From an uncultured Clostridia bacterium (GTDB lineage: Bacteria > Bacillota > Clostridia > TANB77 > CAG-508): 32,052 nt of DNA. Shown piece after piece: positions 1-9,831 of this stretch (position 1 is its first letter; the number at the start of each line of letters is the position of its first letter). Below the pieces are notes generated by a model that was given only the letters and a program-made list of their open reading frames with translations, made no database searches and had not been told where the DNA came from. Location: positions 1 to 32,052 of the forward strand of contig CANQFS010000019.1 in NCBI GenBank assembly GCA_947599825.1, read 5' to 3'. The position numbers and the translations under genes are program-made.

Positions 1-927
1 TAAGTCTTTATAACTTTTATTTAATGTACTAGCACCACCTGCAATTTGTCCTACAGCATTATTGAATTCTTGTGATTTTTCGTAATAAGTATTTGTTCCT
101 TCTTTTAATGTATTTGCTCCTTCTTCTATTTGATTCATAGAAGTTGAAAGTGTGTTCATTTTAGCATATAAACCGTCTAATTTATCAAATATATCTAAGT
201 CTTTTTCTTCAAATACTTTTGGAGTAGCAAAGATGTAAATTGCATTGCTTTCAAAGTCTTTTGCTTCCATTGAGATTTCTACTGATTCTGGAATTTCAAA
301 TTGGCTTTCTGATATGGCTAAATTTTCTTGCATTCCTGGCATAGCAACACCAAATACCATTGTTTTGGTTCCATCATCTATTATTTTTCCGTTTGTAATT
401 GTGATGTTTTTATTATTTTCATTATCAATAATAGTTCCTATTGCTACTACAAAAGGTACATACATGGTTTGTTTTCTTCCATTGATAGTAACTTCTCTTT
501 GTTCATGATTTGTAAAATGAAGTGTTATTTTTACATTTCCACTTTTTCCTACGATTTCTTCTTTTGAAACTTCTTCTCCATCTAATTCATAGGTAACTTG
601 GCATTCAATTGGTAATTGTTTTTCTGTTTCTCCTTCATAATAAATGTCTTCTCCTTCTGCTTGCCAAGTTAAAGTATTATTTTCTTGTTTTAATTCTTGA
701 TCTCCACTTACATTTTCAATATTCATTAAGTCTGATAAGTCTTGTAAAACACTTTCTTTTTCAGTATTTTTTAAGTGGTCACTTACTATTGTTTGATATG
801 CCTTTCCATTTGCATCTAATTTAGAATATACACTTTCCTCTTTTGTATAAGCCAAAACTGGTAAAGTATAGGTAAACATTGTTCCTAATAATATGGTTGA
901 AACTACTTTTTTAAATTTTATATCCAT
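1..927 (-). CDS. Secreted/membrane protein, partial (C-terminus beyond window); YhgE-like accessory protein of the adjacent MMPL exporter
   Basis: Open frame from ATG at 927 (MDIKFKKVVSTILLGTMFTYTLPVLAYTKEESVY...) to the window edge, so it is absent from the ORF track. Signal peptide, RBS GAAAGG upstream, C-terminal G-spaced helical repeats (QIEEGANTLKEGTNTYYEKSQEF). Confidence 0.6.
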   Translation of the reverse strand, partial: MDIKFKKVVSTILLGTMFTYTLPVLAYTKEESVYSKLDANGKAYQTIVSDHLKNTEKESVLQDLSDLMNIENVSGDQELKQENNTLTWQAEGEDIYYEGETEKQLPIECQVTYELDGEEVSKEEIVGKSGNVKITLHFTNHEQREVTINGRKQTMYVPFVVAIGTIIDNENNKNITITNGKIIDDGTKTMVFGVAMPGMQENLAISESQFEIPESVEISMEAKDFESNAIYIFATPKVFEEKDLDIFDKLDGLYAKMNTLSTSMNQIEEGANTLKEGTNTYYEKSQEFNNAVGQIAGGASTLNKSYKDL

Positions 928-979
928 AATAAAATTCATTCCTTTCTCAATTTATTTAAAAATCTACTTATATCTTTTT

Positions 980-3047
980 TTAATTTTTTATCTTCTTCGT
1001 TGTTTTTGTAATTAGTCCATCGAAAATCATTAAGAATGCTGGTAATACGCAAATAACTGTAATCATACTAATGATAGCTCCTCTTGCCATTAAGTTGCAT
1101 AATGCACCAATCATTTCAATTTTTGAGTAAACTCCTACGCCAAAGGTTGCTCCAAAGAAGCATAATCCACTTACTACAATTGAACCAATTGATGTTCCTA
1201 ATGCTTCTGATACCGCTTCTTTTTTGTCTTTTCCTTGACTTTTTGCTACTAAATATTTATTAGTAATTAAAATAGCATAGTCGATGGTTGCTCCGAAGTT
1301 GAATTGTTCCAATTACTATTGATGCAATGAATGGTAAGATTGTTCCTGTATAATAAGGGATACCCATATTTATAAATATAGCAAATTCAATTACGCACAT
1401 TAATATAATAGGAAGACTTGCTGATTTTAATACAAATATCATAATGACAAATATTACTGCAATTGAAACTGTATTTACACTATTAAAGTCATGATTGCTA
1501 ATTTCTACTAAGTCTTTCATTAAAGGTCCTTCACCTGCTAGAATTGCGTTTTCGTCATATTGTTTTACTACTTCATTTATTTTTTCTACTTGTGCATTTA
1601 ATTCATTTGTTGCCATTTCATATTTTGAATTGATTAAAATCATTTGATATGTGTCGTTTTGTAGCATACTGCTTATTTCTTCTGGTAAAATTTCTTTTGG
1701 AATTCCCATGCTGCCTAGTTTTGAATAGCTAAGTACCCATTCTATTCCGTCCATATTTTCTATTTTCTCTGTCATTTCATTTACTTTATATTCTGGAATA
1801 TTTTTATCTACTAATAGCATTTCCATGGATACCATATTAAAGTCTTCTTTTAATGAAGTGTTGGCCTGAACACTGTCTAAATCACTTGGTAAAGATTTGT
1901 CTAGGTTATAGTAAATTTCTGTGTGTGAATATCCATAGTAAGCAATTGGTAGTATTATTACAAATAGAATAGCAATTGCGATGTAATGCTTCATAATGAA
2001 ATTTTTTACTATTGTAAATTTTGGTAATATTTCTTTATGTTTTGTTTTTTCAATTAAATTATCAAAGGTTAATATCATAGTTGGTAAAACGGTTACTACG
2101 CTAATAACTCCTAGTAATACACCTTTTGCCATAACTATACCAATATCTTTTCCTAAAGTTAGGTTCATACTACATAATGCTAAGAAGCCTGCAATTGTTG
2201 TTAATGAGCTTCCAAGAACTGAGCTGAATGTTTTGGTAATAGCATTTGCCATTGCTTCTTCTTTACTCGCAGTTAGTTCTTTTTCTGCTTTATAACTATG
2301 GTATAGGAATATTGCAAAGTCCATTGTAACACCTAATTGTAAAACAGCACTAATTGCTTTTGTAATATATGATATTTCTCCTAAAAATACGTTGCTTCCC
2401 ATATTATATAAAATTGCAATTCCTATGTTTAGCAATAATAAAATAGGAGCAAAGTAAGAGTCTAATGCTAGTTGTAAGATGATTAAGCAAAGTATTACAG
2501 CAATTACAACATAAATTACAATTTCTGAATTAGATAAGTTTCTAGTATCTAAAACAGTTGCTGTCATACCACTAATTTTGCATCTTTCATCTGTTATTTC
2601 TCTTAATTCTTCTACAGATTTGATAGTAGCATCTGCTGAGATTTGCTCTTTAAAGGTAACTAACATTATTGTTTTATCACCTTCATAGGCAAGTTCTTGT
2701 ATTTCTTCTGGTAACATTTCTTTTGGAATTTCTGTTCCTACTATGTTTGCTATGCTAACTACTTTTTCTACATTGTCAATTTGTTTGATTTTGTCTTCTA
2801 ATTTTAATATTTCTTTTGGCTTCATATTGTCAAGTATGACAACAGAAAATCCTCCCATGTCGAAATCTTCTGATAGAATTTTTTCTCCTTGTATAGTTTC
2901 TATGTCTTCTGGCAAATAAACTAAAATGTCATAATTGATTCTTGTTGCTTTTATTCCTAATATAGATGGAATGAGTAGCAACAGACTGATGATTAAAATG
3001 ATTTTTCTGTGCTTACAAATTGCTTCTGCTATGTGTTTCATTTTCAT
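980..3047 (-). pseudogene. MMPL/RND-family exporter interrupted by a single-base frameshift near 1295
   Basis: ORFs 1260..3074 and 980..1312 are the two parts of one MMPL protein. ...SIVIGTIQL joins GATIDYAILITNKYL if one base is removed. Preferred start is ATG at 3047 (MKMKHIAEAICKHRK), preceded by GAAAGGAG. Length is 3n+1. Confidence 0.8.
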
Positions 3048-3060
3048 TCTCCTTTCTTTA

Positions 3061-3107
3061 TGACCAACGGTCATTTTTAATTATAATACCAAAATGACCA
3101 TTAGTCA
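3061..3107. promoter_or_regulatory. Two TetR-type operator palindromes TGAC-N5-GTCA
   Basis: TGACCAACGGTCA (3061-3073) and TGACCATTAGTCA (3095-3107), between a divergent tetR and the MMPL gene. Confidence 0.65.
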
Positions 3108-3235
3108 ATACATTATTTGAAATTTTTTTATATTTTTTAATTTATTCCCAAAAATGCATAAAAATTCCTATTTATTTTATATTGTATAAAAGATTTTTTA
3201 TACTTATTTGCTAATAAAAATTTCTAATTTTTTTA

Positions 3236-3264
3236 TTGACTAATCGTCTAGTTTGTGCAATAAT
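3236..3264 (+). promoter_or_regulatory. Putative tetR promoter overlapping a third operator-like site
   Basis: TTGACT (3236-3241), 17 nt spacer, AATAAT (3259-3264). TGACTAATCGTCT at 3237-3249 matches TGAC-N5-GTCA with one mismatch. Confidence 0.5.
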
Positions 3265-3334
3265 GAAAGTATAAAAAATATTCTTTCATTATGCGTGTGC
3301 TTTATAACTGGAATAGGAAAGGAATGAATTTTAT

Positions 3335-3928
3335 ATGAAAGAAGAAATGGAAAAAGATAAAAAATCACGTTTGTTAGATACTGCTTTTGAACTTTTTACA
3401 GAGAAGGGAATAAAAAATACCTCTATTCAAGAAATTGTAGATCGTGCAAATGTTGCTAAAGGTACTTTTTATCTTTATTTTAAGGATAAATATGAGATTC
3501 AAAATATTTTAATAACTAAAAAATCAGAGAAATTGTTTAGTGATGCTTTGAAAGAGCTTCGTAAAAATTATATTGAAAATTTTTCTGACCAAATTATTTT
3601 TATTATTAACTATATTATTGATGAATTTAAGAAAGAGCCTACTCTTTTAAAGTTTATCTCTAAGAATTTGTCTTGGGGTATTTATAATAAGTCTATTTTA
3701 AAGTTATATGATAATACTGACAAAAAGGAAGATAGTATTTATTTTTTGTTTTTAAAGGGAATTGAAAGAAATAAGATTGCTTTAGAAAATCCTGAAGTTA
3801 CTTTATTTATGATTATTGAGCTTGTTAGCTCTACTTCTTTTACTTCTATTTTGGAAAATGAACCACTTCCTATTGAAGAATATAAGCCTTATCTTTATCA
3901 TGCAATTAGGCAATTGCTTCATAGTTAA
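3335..3928 (+). CDS. TetR/AcrR-family transcriptional regulator
   Basis: N-terminal HTH: RLLDTAFELFTEKGIKNTSIQEIVDRANVAKGTFYLYFKDKYEI. Divergent from the MMPL exporter. Confidence 0.95.
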   Translation: MKEEMEKDKKSRLLDTAFELFTEKGIKNTSIQEIVDRANVAKGTFYLYFKDKYEIQNILITKKSEKLFSDALKELRKNYIENFSDQIIFIINYIIDEFKKEPTLLKFISKNLSWGIYNKSILKLYDNTDKKEDSIYFLFLKGIERNKIALENPEVTLFMIIELVSSTSFTSILENEPLPIEEYKPYLYHAIRQLLHS

Positions 3929-3966
3929 TTTTAGTTAATTTTAGTTAATTTTTTAAGAATGAAAAG

Positions 3967-4004
3967 TGGCTGTAAAAACTATTCTAGTTTCTACAGCCAT
4001 TTTT
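3967..4004. terminator. Bidirectional terminator between tetR and proS
   Basis: TGGCTGTA a AAACT ATTCT AGTTT c TACAGCCA followed by TTTTT; gene ends converge here. Confidence 0.75.
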
Positions 4005-4024
4005 CCGTAGCAAATAAATATTTT

Positions 4025-5464
4025 TTAGTATTGTCTTCCCCAGATTACCATTTTGTCTGCTTTTTTTCCACAGCATACACAGGTATCTGATATTTTTTCT
4101 TGCTCAAATGGAATGCATCTTGAGTGTGCTCCTGTTGCTTCTTTTATTTTGTTTTCACACTCTTCATCTCCACACCACATTGTTTTTACATATCCTTGGT
4201 TTTCGTTGATGTTTTTTATAAATTCTTCTAATGTTGTTGCTATTGTTGTTTTTGAAATTACTCTTTGTTTACATTCGTTATACATGTTGTTTTGAATTGC
4301 TTCTAAGATTTCTTGTAATTTTGTAGGTAATTCTTCTAAATTTACTTCTATTTTTTCAGCTATGTCACGTCTTACTACTATGCATTTATTTGCTTCTATG
4401 TCACGTGGTCCAAGTTCAATTCTAACTGGCACTCCTCTAAGTTCCCAATCATTAAATTTGAAACCTGGAGATACTTGTTCTCTTGTGTCTATTTCCATGC
4501 GATAGTTGTTTTTTAAGCTTTCATATAGTTCCTGTGCTTTTTCTTTTACTCCTTCTTTGTGCATAGCAACTGGTACAATAACTGCTTGAATTGGCGCTAC
4601 TTTTGGTGGTAGTTTCAACCCTCTATTATCTCCATGTGCCATAATAACTGCACCTATTAACCTTGTGCTAATTCCCCATGAAGTTTGATATGGATATTCT
4701 TCTTTTCCCTCACGATTTTGGAACGTAATATTAAATGGTTTTGTAAAGTTTTGTCCAAAGTAGTGAGACGTTCCTGCTTGAAGTGCTCTACCATCATGCA
4801 TTAGGGTTTCTACTGTGTATGTTGCTTCTGCCCCTGCAAATTGCTCTTTTTTAGTTTTTCTTCCTTTTAGTACTGGAATTGCAAGTAAGTTTTCTATAAT
4901 ATCTGCATATACATCTAACATTTGAAGTGTTCTTTCTTTTGCTTCATTTTCTGTTTCATGAATGGTGTGTCCTTCTTGCCATAAGAATTCTCTGGAACGT
5001 AAGAATGGTCTTGTTTCTTTTTCCCATCTTAATACATTGCACCATTGATTATAAACAAATGGTAGGTCTCTCCATGATTTTAGCCATTTTGCATATAATG
5101 TTGAAAACATGGTTTCTGAGGTTGGTCTAATACATAGCTTTTCATCTAATTCTTCCTCTCCACCAATGGTTACCCATGCTACTTCTGGTGCAAAGCCTTC
5201 TACATGGTCTTTTTCTTTTTCTAGCAAACTTTCTGGTATTAGCACTGGAAAATATACGTTTTTTACTCCTACTTGCTTAAATTTTTCATCTGCATATTTT
5301 TGAATATTTTCCCAAATTGCATAGCCATAAGGTTTTATGGCTATACAACCTTTGGTATCTGTATAGTCTGCTAAGTCTGCTTTTAGTACAATGTCGGTGT
5401 ACCATTTTGCAAAGTCTTCTTCTATATTTGTTATTTCTTTTACGAAATCTTTTTCATTACTCAT
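4025..5464 (-). CDS. proS: Prolyl-tRNA synthetase (eukaryote/archaeal-like type)
   Basis: Class II aaRS motifs: [65 protein letters not shown]-terminal Cys motif. Confidence 0.96.
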   Translation of the reverse strand: MSNEKDFVKEITNIEEDFAKWYTDIVLKADLADYTDTKGCIAIKPYGYAIWENIQKYADEKFKQVGVKNVYFPVLIPESLLEKEKDHVEGFAPEVAWVTIGGEEELDEKLCIRPTSETMFSTLYAKWLKSWRDLPFVYNQWCNVLRWEKETRPFLRSREFLWQEGHTIHETENEAKERTLQMLDVYADIIENLLAIPVLKGRKTKKEQFAGAEATYTVETLMHDGRALQAGTSHYFGQNFTKPFNITFQNREGKEEYPYQTSWGISTRLIGAVIMAHGDNRGLKLPPKVAPIQAVIVPVAMHKEGVKEKAQELYESLKNNYRMEIDTREQVSPGFKFNDWELRGVPVRIELGPRDIEANKCIVVRRDIAEKIEVNLEELPTKLQEILEAIQNNMYNECKQRVISKTTIATTLEEFIKNINENQGYVKTMWCGDEECENKIKEATGAHSRCIPFEQEKISDTCVCCGKKADKMVIWGRQY

Positions 5465-5483
5465 TTTCTTTTATCTCCTCTTT

Positions 5484-6167
5484 TTATTCTTGTCCTTCTA
5501 TTTCTTTTTGTTCTTCTTGTTTTTCTTGTTCTTCTTGTTCTTCTGCGCCTTCTTGCCTATTTTGTTTTTCTTGCTCTTCTCTTTCTACATTGTCCCTTTC
5601 GGGCATTGGAGCCTCAAGAATATCATCAATAACAATTTGCCTGTTTTCATCTAATTTATATTTTGGTAGTTGTGGTAATTCGTCTAAGTTGGTTAGTCCA
5701 AACATTTTTAAGAAGTCTTTTGTAACGCAATACATTCCAGGTCTTCCAGGTAGATCTGCTTTTCCTACATTTTCAATTAAGTTATATTCTAATAGTTTAT
5801 ACATAGTTCCGTCAGAGCTTACTCCACGAATGGCTTCTATTTCTGCTTTAGTAATGTTTGGATTATATGCAATGATAGCCAACACTTCTAAAGCTGCATT
5901 TGATAAGTTTGGCTTACTTCTTTTGTCAAATATAGGATAGATATATTCATAATATTCTTTTTTTGTAGTTAATTGAAATGCATTTTGTACTTTTATTATT
6001 TCTATTCCTCTATTTTGTTTTTCGTAATCTTCCTTCATACTTTCAATAATTGCCATTAAGTCTTCACTACTTAATTCTAGCGCAGACATTAATTCTTTTG
6101 CTTCTACTTCTCTTCCACAAGCAAATAAAATGGCTTCTATTGAAGCTTTTACTTTTTCTATTTCCAT
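5484..6167 (-). CDS. scpB: Segregation and condensation protein B
   Basis: MEIEKVKASIEAILFACGREVEAKELMSAL...; ALEVLAIIAYNPNITKAEIEAIRGVSSDG; low-complexity E/Q tail. ATG at 6167 preferred over the ORF start at 6194. Confidence 0.92.
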   Translation of the reverse strand: MEIEKVKASIEAILFACGREVEAKELMSALELSSEDLMAIIESMKEDYEKQNRGIEIIKVQNAFQLTTKKEYYEYIYPIFDKRSKPNLSNAALEVLAIIAYNPNITKAEIEAIRGVSSDGTMYKLLEYNLIENVGKADLPGRPGMYCVTKDFLKMFGLTNLDELPQLPKYKLDENRQIVIDDILEAPMPERDNVEREEQEKQNRQEGAEEQEEQEKQEEQKEIEGQE

Positions 6168-6278
6168 AGTAACTATAATTCCTTTCCGATGCAAGTATAG
6201 GGAAATTACACTATTTCTCCTAGTTTAAACTTATCCTATTATCTCACGGAAAAGCGAATCTGTCAATAAAAAGTAGCT

Positions 6279-6959
6279 CTAGTTTACATTACTTACTTCT
6301 TTTTCTTCTATTTTTATCATGCTTTCATATAGTTTCTTTTTCTTTTGATATTTTTTATTTTCTGCAATTACTAAGTACCAAAGATAAGCTAAAATAAGTA
6401 GAATTGCAACATTTTTCCAATATAAAATAGCAATACTACAGAAAATAGTTAAAAAGCAAATTGTAAAATATGAAATTGTATGTATATAATCATAGGCTTC
6501 TTTCCTTCCATATAAAATATGTAAAATTCCTTTTAAAATTCTTCCGCCGTCCATTGGATAAATTGGAATTAGATTAAAGATAGCAAGTAAAATATTTGCA
6601 TAAATGATTAGCGTTCTATCTATGTTCCATATTGAAATTGGAAAAATGGAAAATAAAAGAATAAAAAGTAGGTTAGTAAGCGGTCCACCTGTAGCAATAA
6701 TAATCTTTTTTAGGGTAAGCATAGTTCCATTTTTTATTTTTTTATTTACATTTTCTACTTTACTTTCAAAACCAATGGAAAGTCCAAGTGGCATAATTTC
6801 TAAACTATTTGGCTTGAAGCCTAAAATAAGACCTGCAAGCATATGTCCTAATTCGTGAAGAACTGCAAAAAGCATTAACACGCCATAAATTTCAATTTGC
6901 CTTGTAACAATAAAAATGGCTATAAAAATAAATATTTTCAAATGTAATCGTATTTTCAC
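6279..6959 (-). CDS. M50 site-2 metalloprotease, SpoIVFB-like
   Basis: HELGHMLAGLILG zinc motif and NLIPIYPMDGGRILKGIL motif, multiple TM segments, adjacent to an M23 protein. Confidence 0.85.
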   Translation of the reverse strand: MKIRLHLKIFIFIAIFIVTRQIEIYGVLMLFAVLHELGHMLAGLILGFKPNSLEIMPLGLSIGFESKVENVNKKIKNGTMLTLKKIIIATGGPLTNLLFILLFSIFPISIWNIDRTLIIYANILLAIFNLIPIYPMDGGRILKGILHILYGRKEAYDYIHTISYFTICFLTIFCSIAILYWKNVAILLILAYLWYLVIAENKKYQKKKKLYESMIKIEEKEVSNVN

Positions 6960-6979
6960 TTTTTAGTTTCCTTTCTATT

Positions 6980-8068
6980 TTATGCGAAAGATAAGATTAG
7001 TTCTGGATTTACTACTCGATTTGCTTTTCGCACTTCAAAATGTAAATGTGGTCCAGTTGCATTGCCACTTTCTCCTACTTCGCCAATTTGTTGTCCTTGT
7101 GCAATTGTATCTCCTTCTTTTACGTAAATTGCTTGGCAATGGGCATATAGAGTAATTACATCGTCTTTTTCTATATAAACATGATTTCCATAGCCACCTT
7201 CTGTAGAAACACAAGTTACTTTTCCTTCCATAGCAGCTGTAAAAATAGTTCCAGCATTAGCTGCTATATCAATTCCTGCATGATTTGCAGATACAATATC
7301 TGTTGGTTCTCTTGGTCCAAAACGAGAAGTAATGGTTCCTTTTAGTGGCAATATTATACTATAATTGTTTTTTATATCATTTGCATCAATTTCCATTTGT
7401 GATAATTGAACCTCTTCTACTGCTTGATTGTTTTCTTGCTGACTTGTTGATGCTACTATAGTTTCATTTGCTAGAAGTTCTTCTCCTTCTTCTCCTCCAC
7501 CAATTCCTCCTTCTACTATTTCATTGCTTTCTTCTATATTATTTGCTTTCTCGTTATTTACCTGTTCATTATTTTCTTGTCCATTTTCTTCTAGTTGCTC
7601 ATTTGCTTGTTGTTCATTTGCTTGGCTATTGTTTTGTTCTTGTTCGTTGTCTGTTTGATTTTCTTGTTCTGCGTTTTGTTCTGTATTTTCATCTTTTTGT
7701 AATAGAAATGCTTTTATATTGTTGTTGTAATATTCTTCTGCCTGCTTATATACATTTTGAAAATTGATGTCATAGGATAAAAATTCTTTTGTTTTACTAA
7801 TGACATTTTCTGAAAAAATATAGTTTGAATTTTTAATTAAATAAAAAATAAAATAAATTAATAGGCAGATGGCAATTTGTAGAATAAGTTTTTTAAATAG
7901 ACTATATTCTACTTTTGGTTTACTATTTACATTACTACTTGGAACACGTACGCCACCTTGCATTTTTCTTCTTTGATAAATTTCTTCTGCTCTTCTTATT
8001 CGTTCTTCTGCACTTAGGGTTCTTTCCAAACCTTCCACCTCTTCCTTGGTTTTTCTTTGCTTATTCAT
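6980..8068 (-). CDS. Membrane-anchored M23 (LytM) endopeptidase-like protein, SpoIVFA/SpoIIQ-like
   Basis: Single TM, E/Q/N-rich linker, then a LytM domain with GTITSRFGPREP..NHAGIDIAA and GPHLHFEVRKANRVVNP. Confidence 0.85.
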   Translation of the reverse strand: MNKQRKTKEEVEGLERTLSAEERIRRAEEIYQRRKMQGGVRVPSSNVNSKPKVEYSLFKKLILQIAICLLIYFIFYLIKNSNYIFSENVISKTKEFLSYDINFQNVYKQAEEYYNNNIKAFLLQKDENTEQNAEQENQTDNEQEQNNSQANEQQANEQLEENGQENNEQVNNEKANNIEESNEIVEGGIGGGEEGEELLANETIVASTSQQENNQAVEEVQLSQMEIDANDIKNNYSIILPLKGTITSRFGPREPTDIVSANHAGIDIAANAGTIFTAAMEGKVTCVSTEGGYGNHVYIEKDDVITLYAHCQAIYVKEGDTIAQGQQIGEVGESGNATGPHLHFEVRKANRVVNPELILSFA

Positions 8069-8106
8069 TTATATTCCTGTTTTTTTCTTTTATGCCTTAA
8101 AAATTA

Positions 8107-8129
8107 TTTTTCACAAAACCTGTGAAAAA
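8107..8129. promoter_or_regulatory. Hairpin upstream of the M23 gene
   Basis: TTTTTCACA-AAACC-TGTGAAAAA, perfect 9-bp inverted repeat. Confidence 0.4.
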
Positions 8130-8151
8130 ATTTTTTAAAACACCAATAAAA

Positions 8152-8216
8152 AAAGCAAGGCTAAGACTTTCTAGTAAATGAATTTTTTTTAAAAATCTTA
8201 GGCTCGCTATATTTAT
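8152..8216 (-). terminator. Putative terminator downstream of the 8296..8640 gene
   Basis: On the minus strand GCGAGCCTAAGA...TCTTAGCCTTGC (10 of 12 paired) followed by TTTTTTT. Confidence 0.5.
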
Positions 8217-8295
8217 CGTTTGCGGAAAATTTTCCTTCAAGGAGAACTTTCCTACTATATAAAAAAGAAATGGCTATCCTAAATGACAATTGTGT

Positions 8296-8640
8296 TCACC
8301 TTAATATCATAGAAAATACGCTTAATGCACTAAACATGGCTAAAAAAATTGTTAGTGCCTTTAGTCTTTTGTATTTTTCTTTTAGTTTTTTATTAGAGTT
8401 CCCCAATTCATATTCTTTTTTATCTATTTTCGTAATGTAGTCTTGTACTATCATTTCGGCTTCTTTTATAATATATTCTTTTGTTTTTGGTTTTTCTTCT
8501 TTTTCTGTTGTTTTATTTTTTTCTATTTTTTCTTTCTTATGTATTTTTACATTATCTTTAAATACAACAAATGCTTCTTCTACCATATTAGAAGGTAAAT
8601 CTCTTAAAATTACAATATTTTTCATTGTATTTGTATCCAT
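8296..8640 (-). CDS. Hypothetical C-terminally membrane-anchored small protein
   Basis: 114 aa, Lys/Glu-rich, C-terminal hydrophobic ALTIFLAMFSALSVFSMI; RBS-like GAAAGGAAA upstream. Confidence 0.6.
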   Translation of the reverse strand: MDTNTMKNIVILRDLPSNMVEEAFVVFKDNVKIHKKEKIEKNKTTEKEEKPKTKEYIIKEAEMIVQDYITKIDKKEYELGNSNKKLKEKYKRLKALTIFLAMFSALSVFSMILR

Positions 8641-8706
8641 ATAAATTCATTTCCTTTCAAATTTATTTATATAGATTTTTTCCATTTTTGGTGAGATTAT
8701 ACTTTT

Positions 8707-9282
8707 TTATATATATTTTATTACTTCATAAATTCCATCTACTAATATTTCAGATAGCCTTATTACTTCATTTAAAGAGACATTTTGAAGACTTGCAAAA
8801 TTGTATTTTGATAGTTTATAATTTTTCCCTACTACTGCCCTTATTGAAATATTTCCTACTTCTATTTTTGATTTATAAAGTCCTTTTCCTAAGTGTATTT
8901 TTTCTTTTTTTACAAATATTTTTCCTATATTTTCTTCTTGGGAAAGAGCTGCATCTATAGCAATAACACAAGAATTTTTATGATTTTTTTCTATTATTTT
9001 TAACGCATCTTTTATATTGGTATAACATAGATTTTCTTTTAATGTTCCATATATTGTAATATTTGAAATGTTATATGGTGCCATTTTTTCTTGCAGTCCT
9101 GTTCCTACTAAAGGTCCTAAACAATCTCCTATCATTCTATCTGTTCCAATACATAAAAATACAATTTCCATTTCATTTTGATTTTTTCTTTCTTGCCCAA
9201 GATAGTAACTTAGTTCCTGCACAAAGTCATTTTTTTGCTCATTTTCTTCCTCGTTGTATAGCAAATTCATACTTACTATCAT
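8707..9282 (-). CDS. yyaC: YyaC-like (DUF1256) spore protease-related protein
   Basis: IVFLCIGTDRMIGDCLGPLVGTGLQEK...VIAIDAALS....GKGLYK, characteristic of the YyaC family. Confidence 0.85.
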   Translation of the reverse strand: MIVSMNLLYNEEENEQKNDFVQELSYYLGQERKNQNEMEIVFLCIGTDRMIGDCLGPLVGTGLQEKMAPYNISNITIYGTLKENLCYTNIKDALKIIEKNHKNSCVIAIDAALSQEENIGKIFVKKEKIHLGKGLYKSKIEVGNISIRAVVGKNYKLSKYNFASLQNVSLNEVIRLSEILVDGIYEVIKYI

Positions 9283-9371
9283 TCCTTCCCTTTGGCTTAC
9301 TTTTATTTGAAAAAGAATTATAATTATTTTTTATTTCTTTTAGGATAACCTATGTTGCTTTTTGGTTTTTA

Positions 9372-9620
9372 TTACAATATTTTTCTTGGACTAATTATAA
9401 TATTTACATCTTGGCTATTTTGATATTTTTTTATGATGTCTTCAGAAAATCCTGCTATTTCGTTTGATAATACAATAGTATGATAATTTTGTTTTACTAA
9501 TTCTTCCATTGTTTTATCTACTTCTTCTGGATTTTTAAGTCGATGTACCTCCATACCTAGTCTTTCTGCAATTGCAAAATTTTTATTGTCTTTTTCTTGT
9601 TTTATCCATGATATTTTCAT
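9372..9620 (-). CDS. V-type ATPase subunit F-like small protein (orphan)
   Basis: MKISWIKQEKDNKNFAIAERLGMEV...YHTIVLSNEIAGFSEDIIKKYQ..VNIIISP resembles the ATP-synt_F fold. No other V-ATPase subunits in the window. ATG at 9620 preferred. Confidence 0.5.
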   Translation of the reverse strand: MKISWIKQEKDNKNFAIAERLGMEVHRLKNPEEVDKTMEELVKQNYHTIVLSNEIAGFSEDIIKKYQNSQDVNIIISPRKIL

Positions 9621-9831
9621 TTTTTCTTCCTTTCCAAAGCACAAAATTTGATTTATATTTTATATTTGAATATTTTTTGGCTTTTTTTATATTTAGTATA
9701 TTGTGCCTTTTTCGTTTCTTTTTTATACCTTTGTTGACTTTTTTGCTGTTTTATACTATGATTTTTTATAGATGAAGCATTAACATACTACAACTAACGC
9801 ATAAGATTTTATAAAAAAAGGAGTAAAAGAA

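Noticed and set aside
245-824. Plus-strand ORFs of 87, 79 and 71 aa at the left end
   Set aside because: Antisense to the clear minus-strand secreted protein frame running off the left edge.
3923-3950. Three copies of ttagttaatt after tetR
   Set aside because: Short AT-rich repeat at the stop codon; too small and low-complexity to interpret.
5317-5940. 207-aa plus-strand ORF
   Set aside because: Antisense to proS and scpB; Ser/Phe/Cys-rich composition typical of the reverse complement of AT-rich coding DNA.
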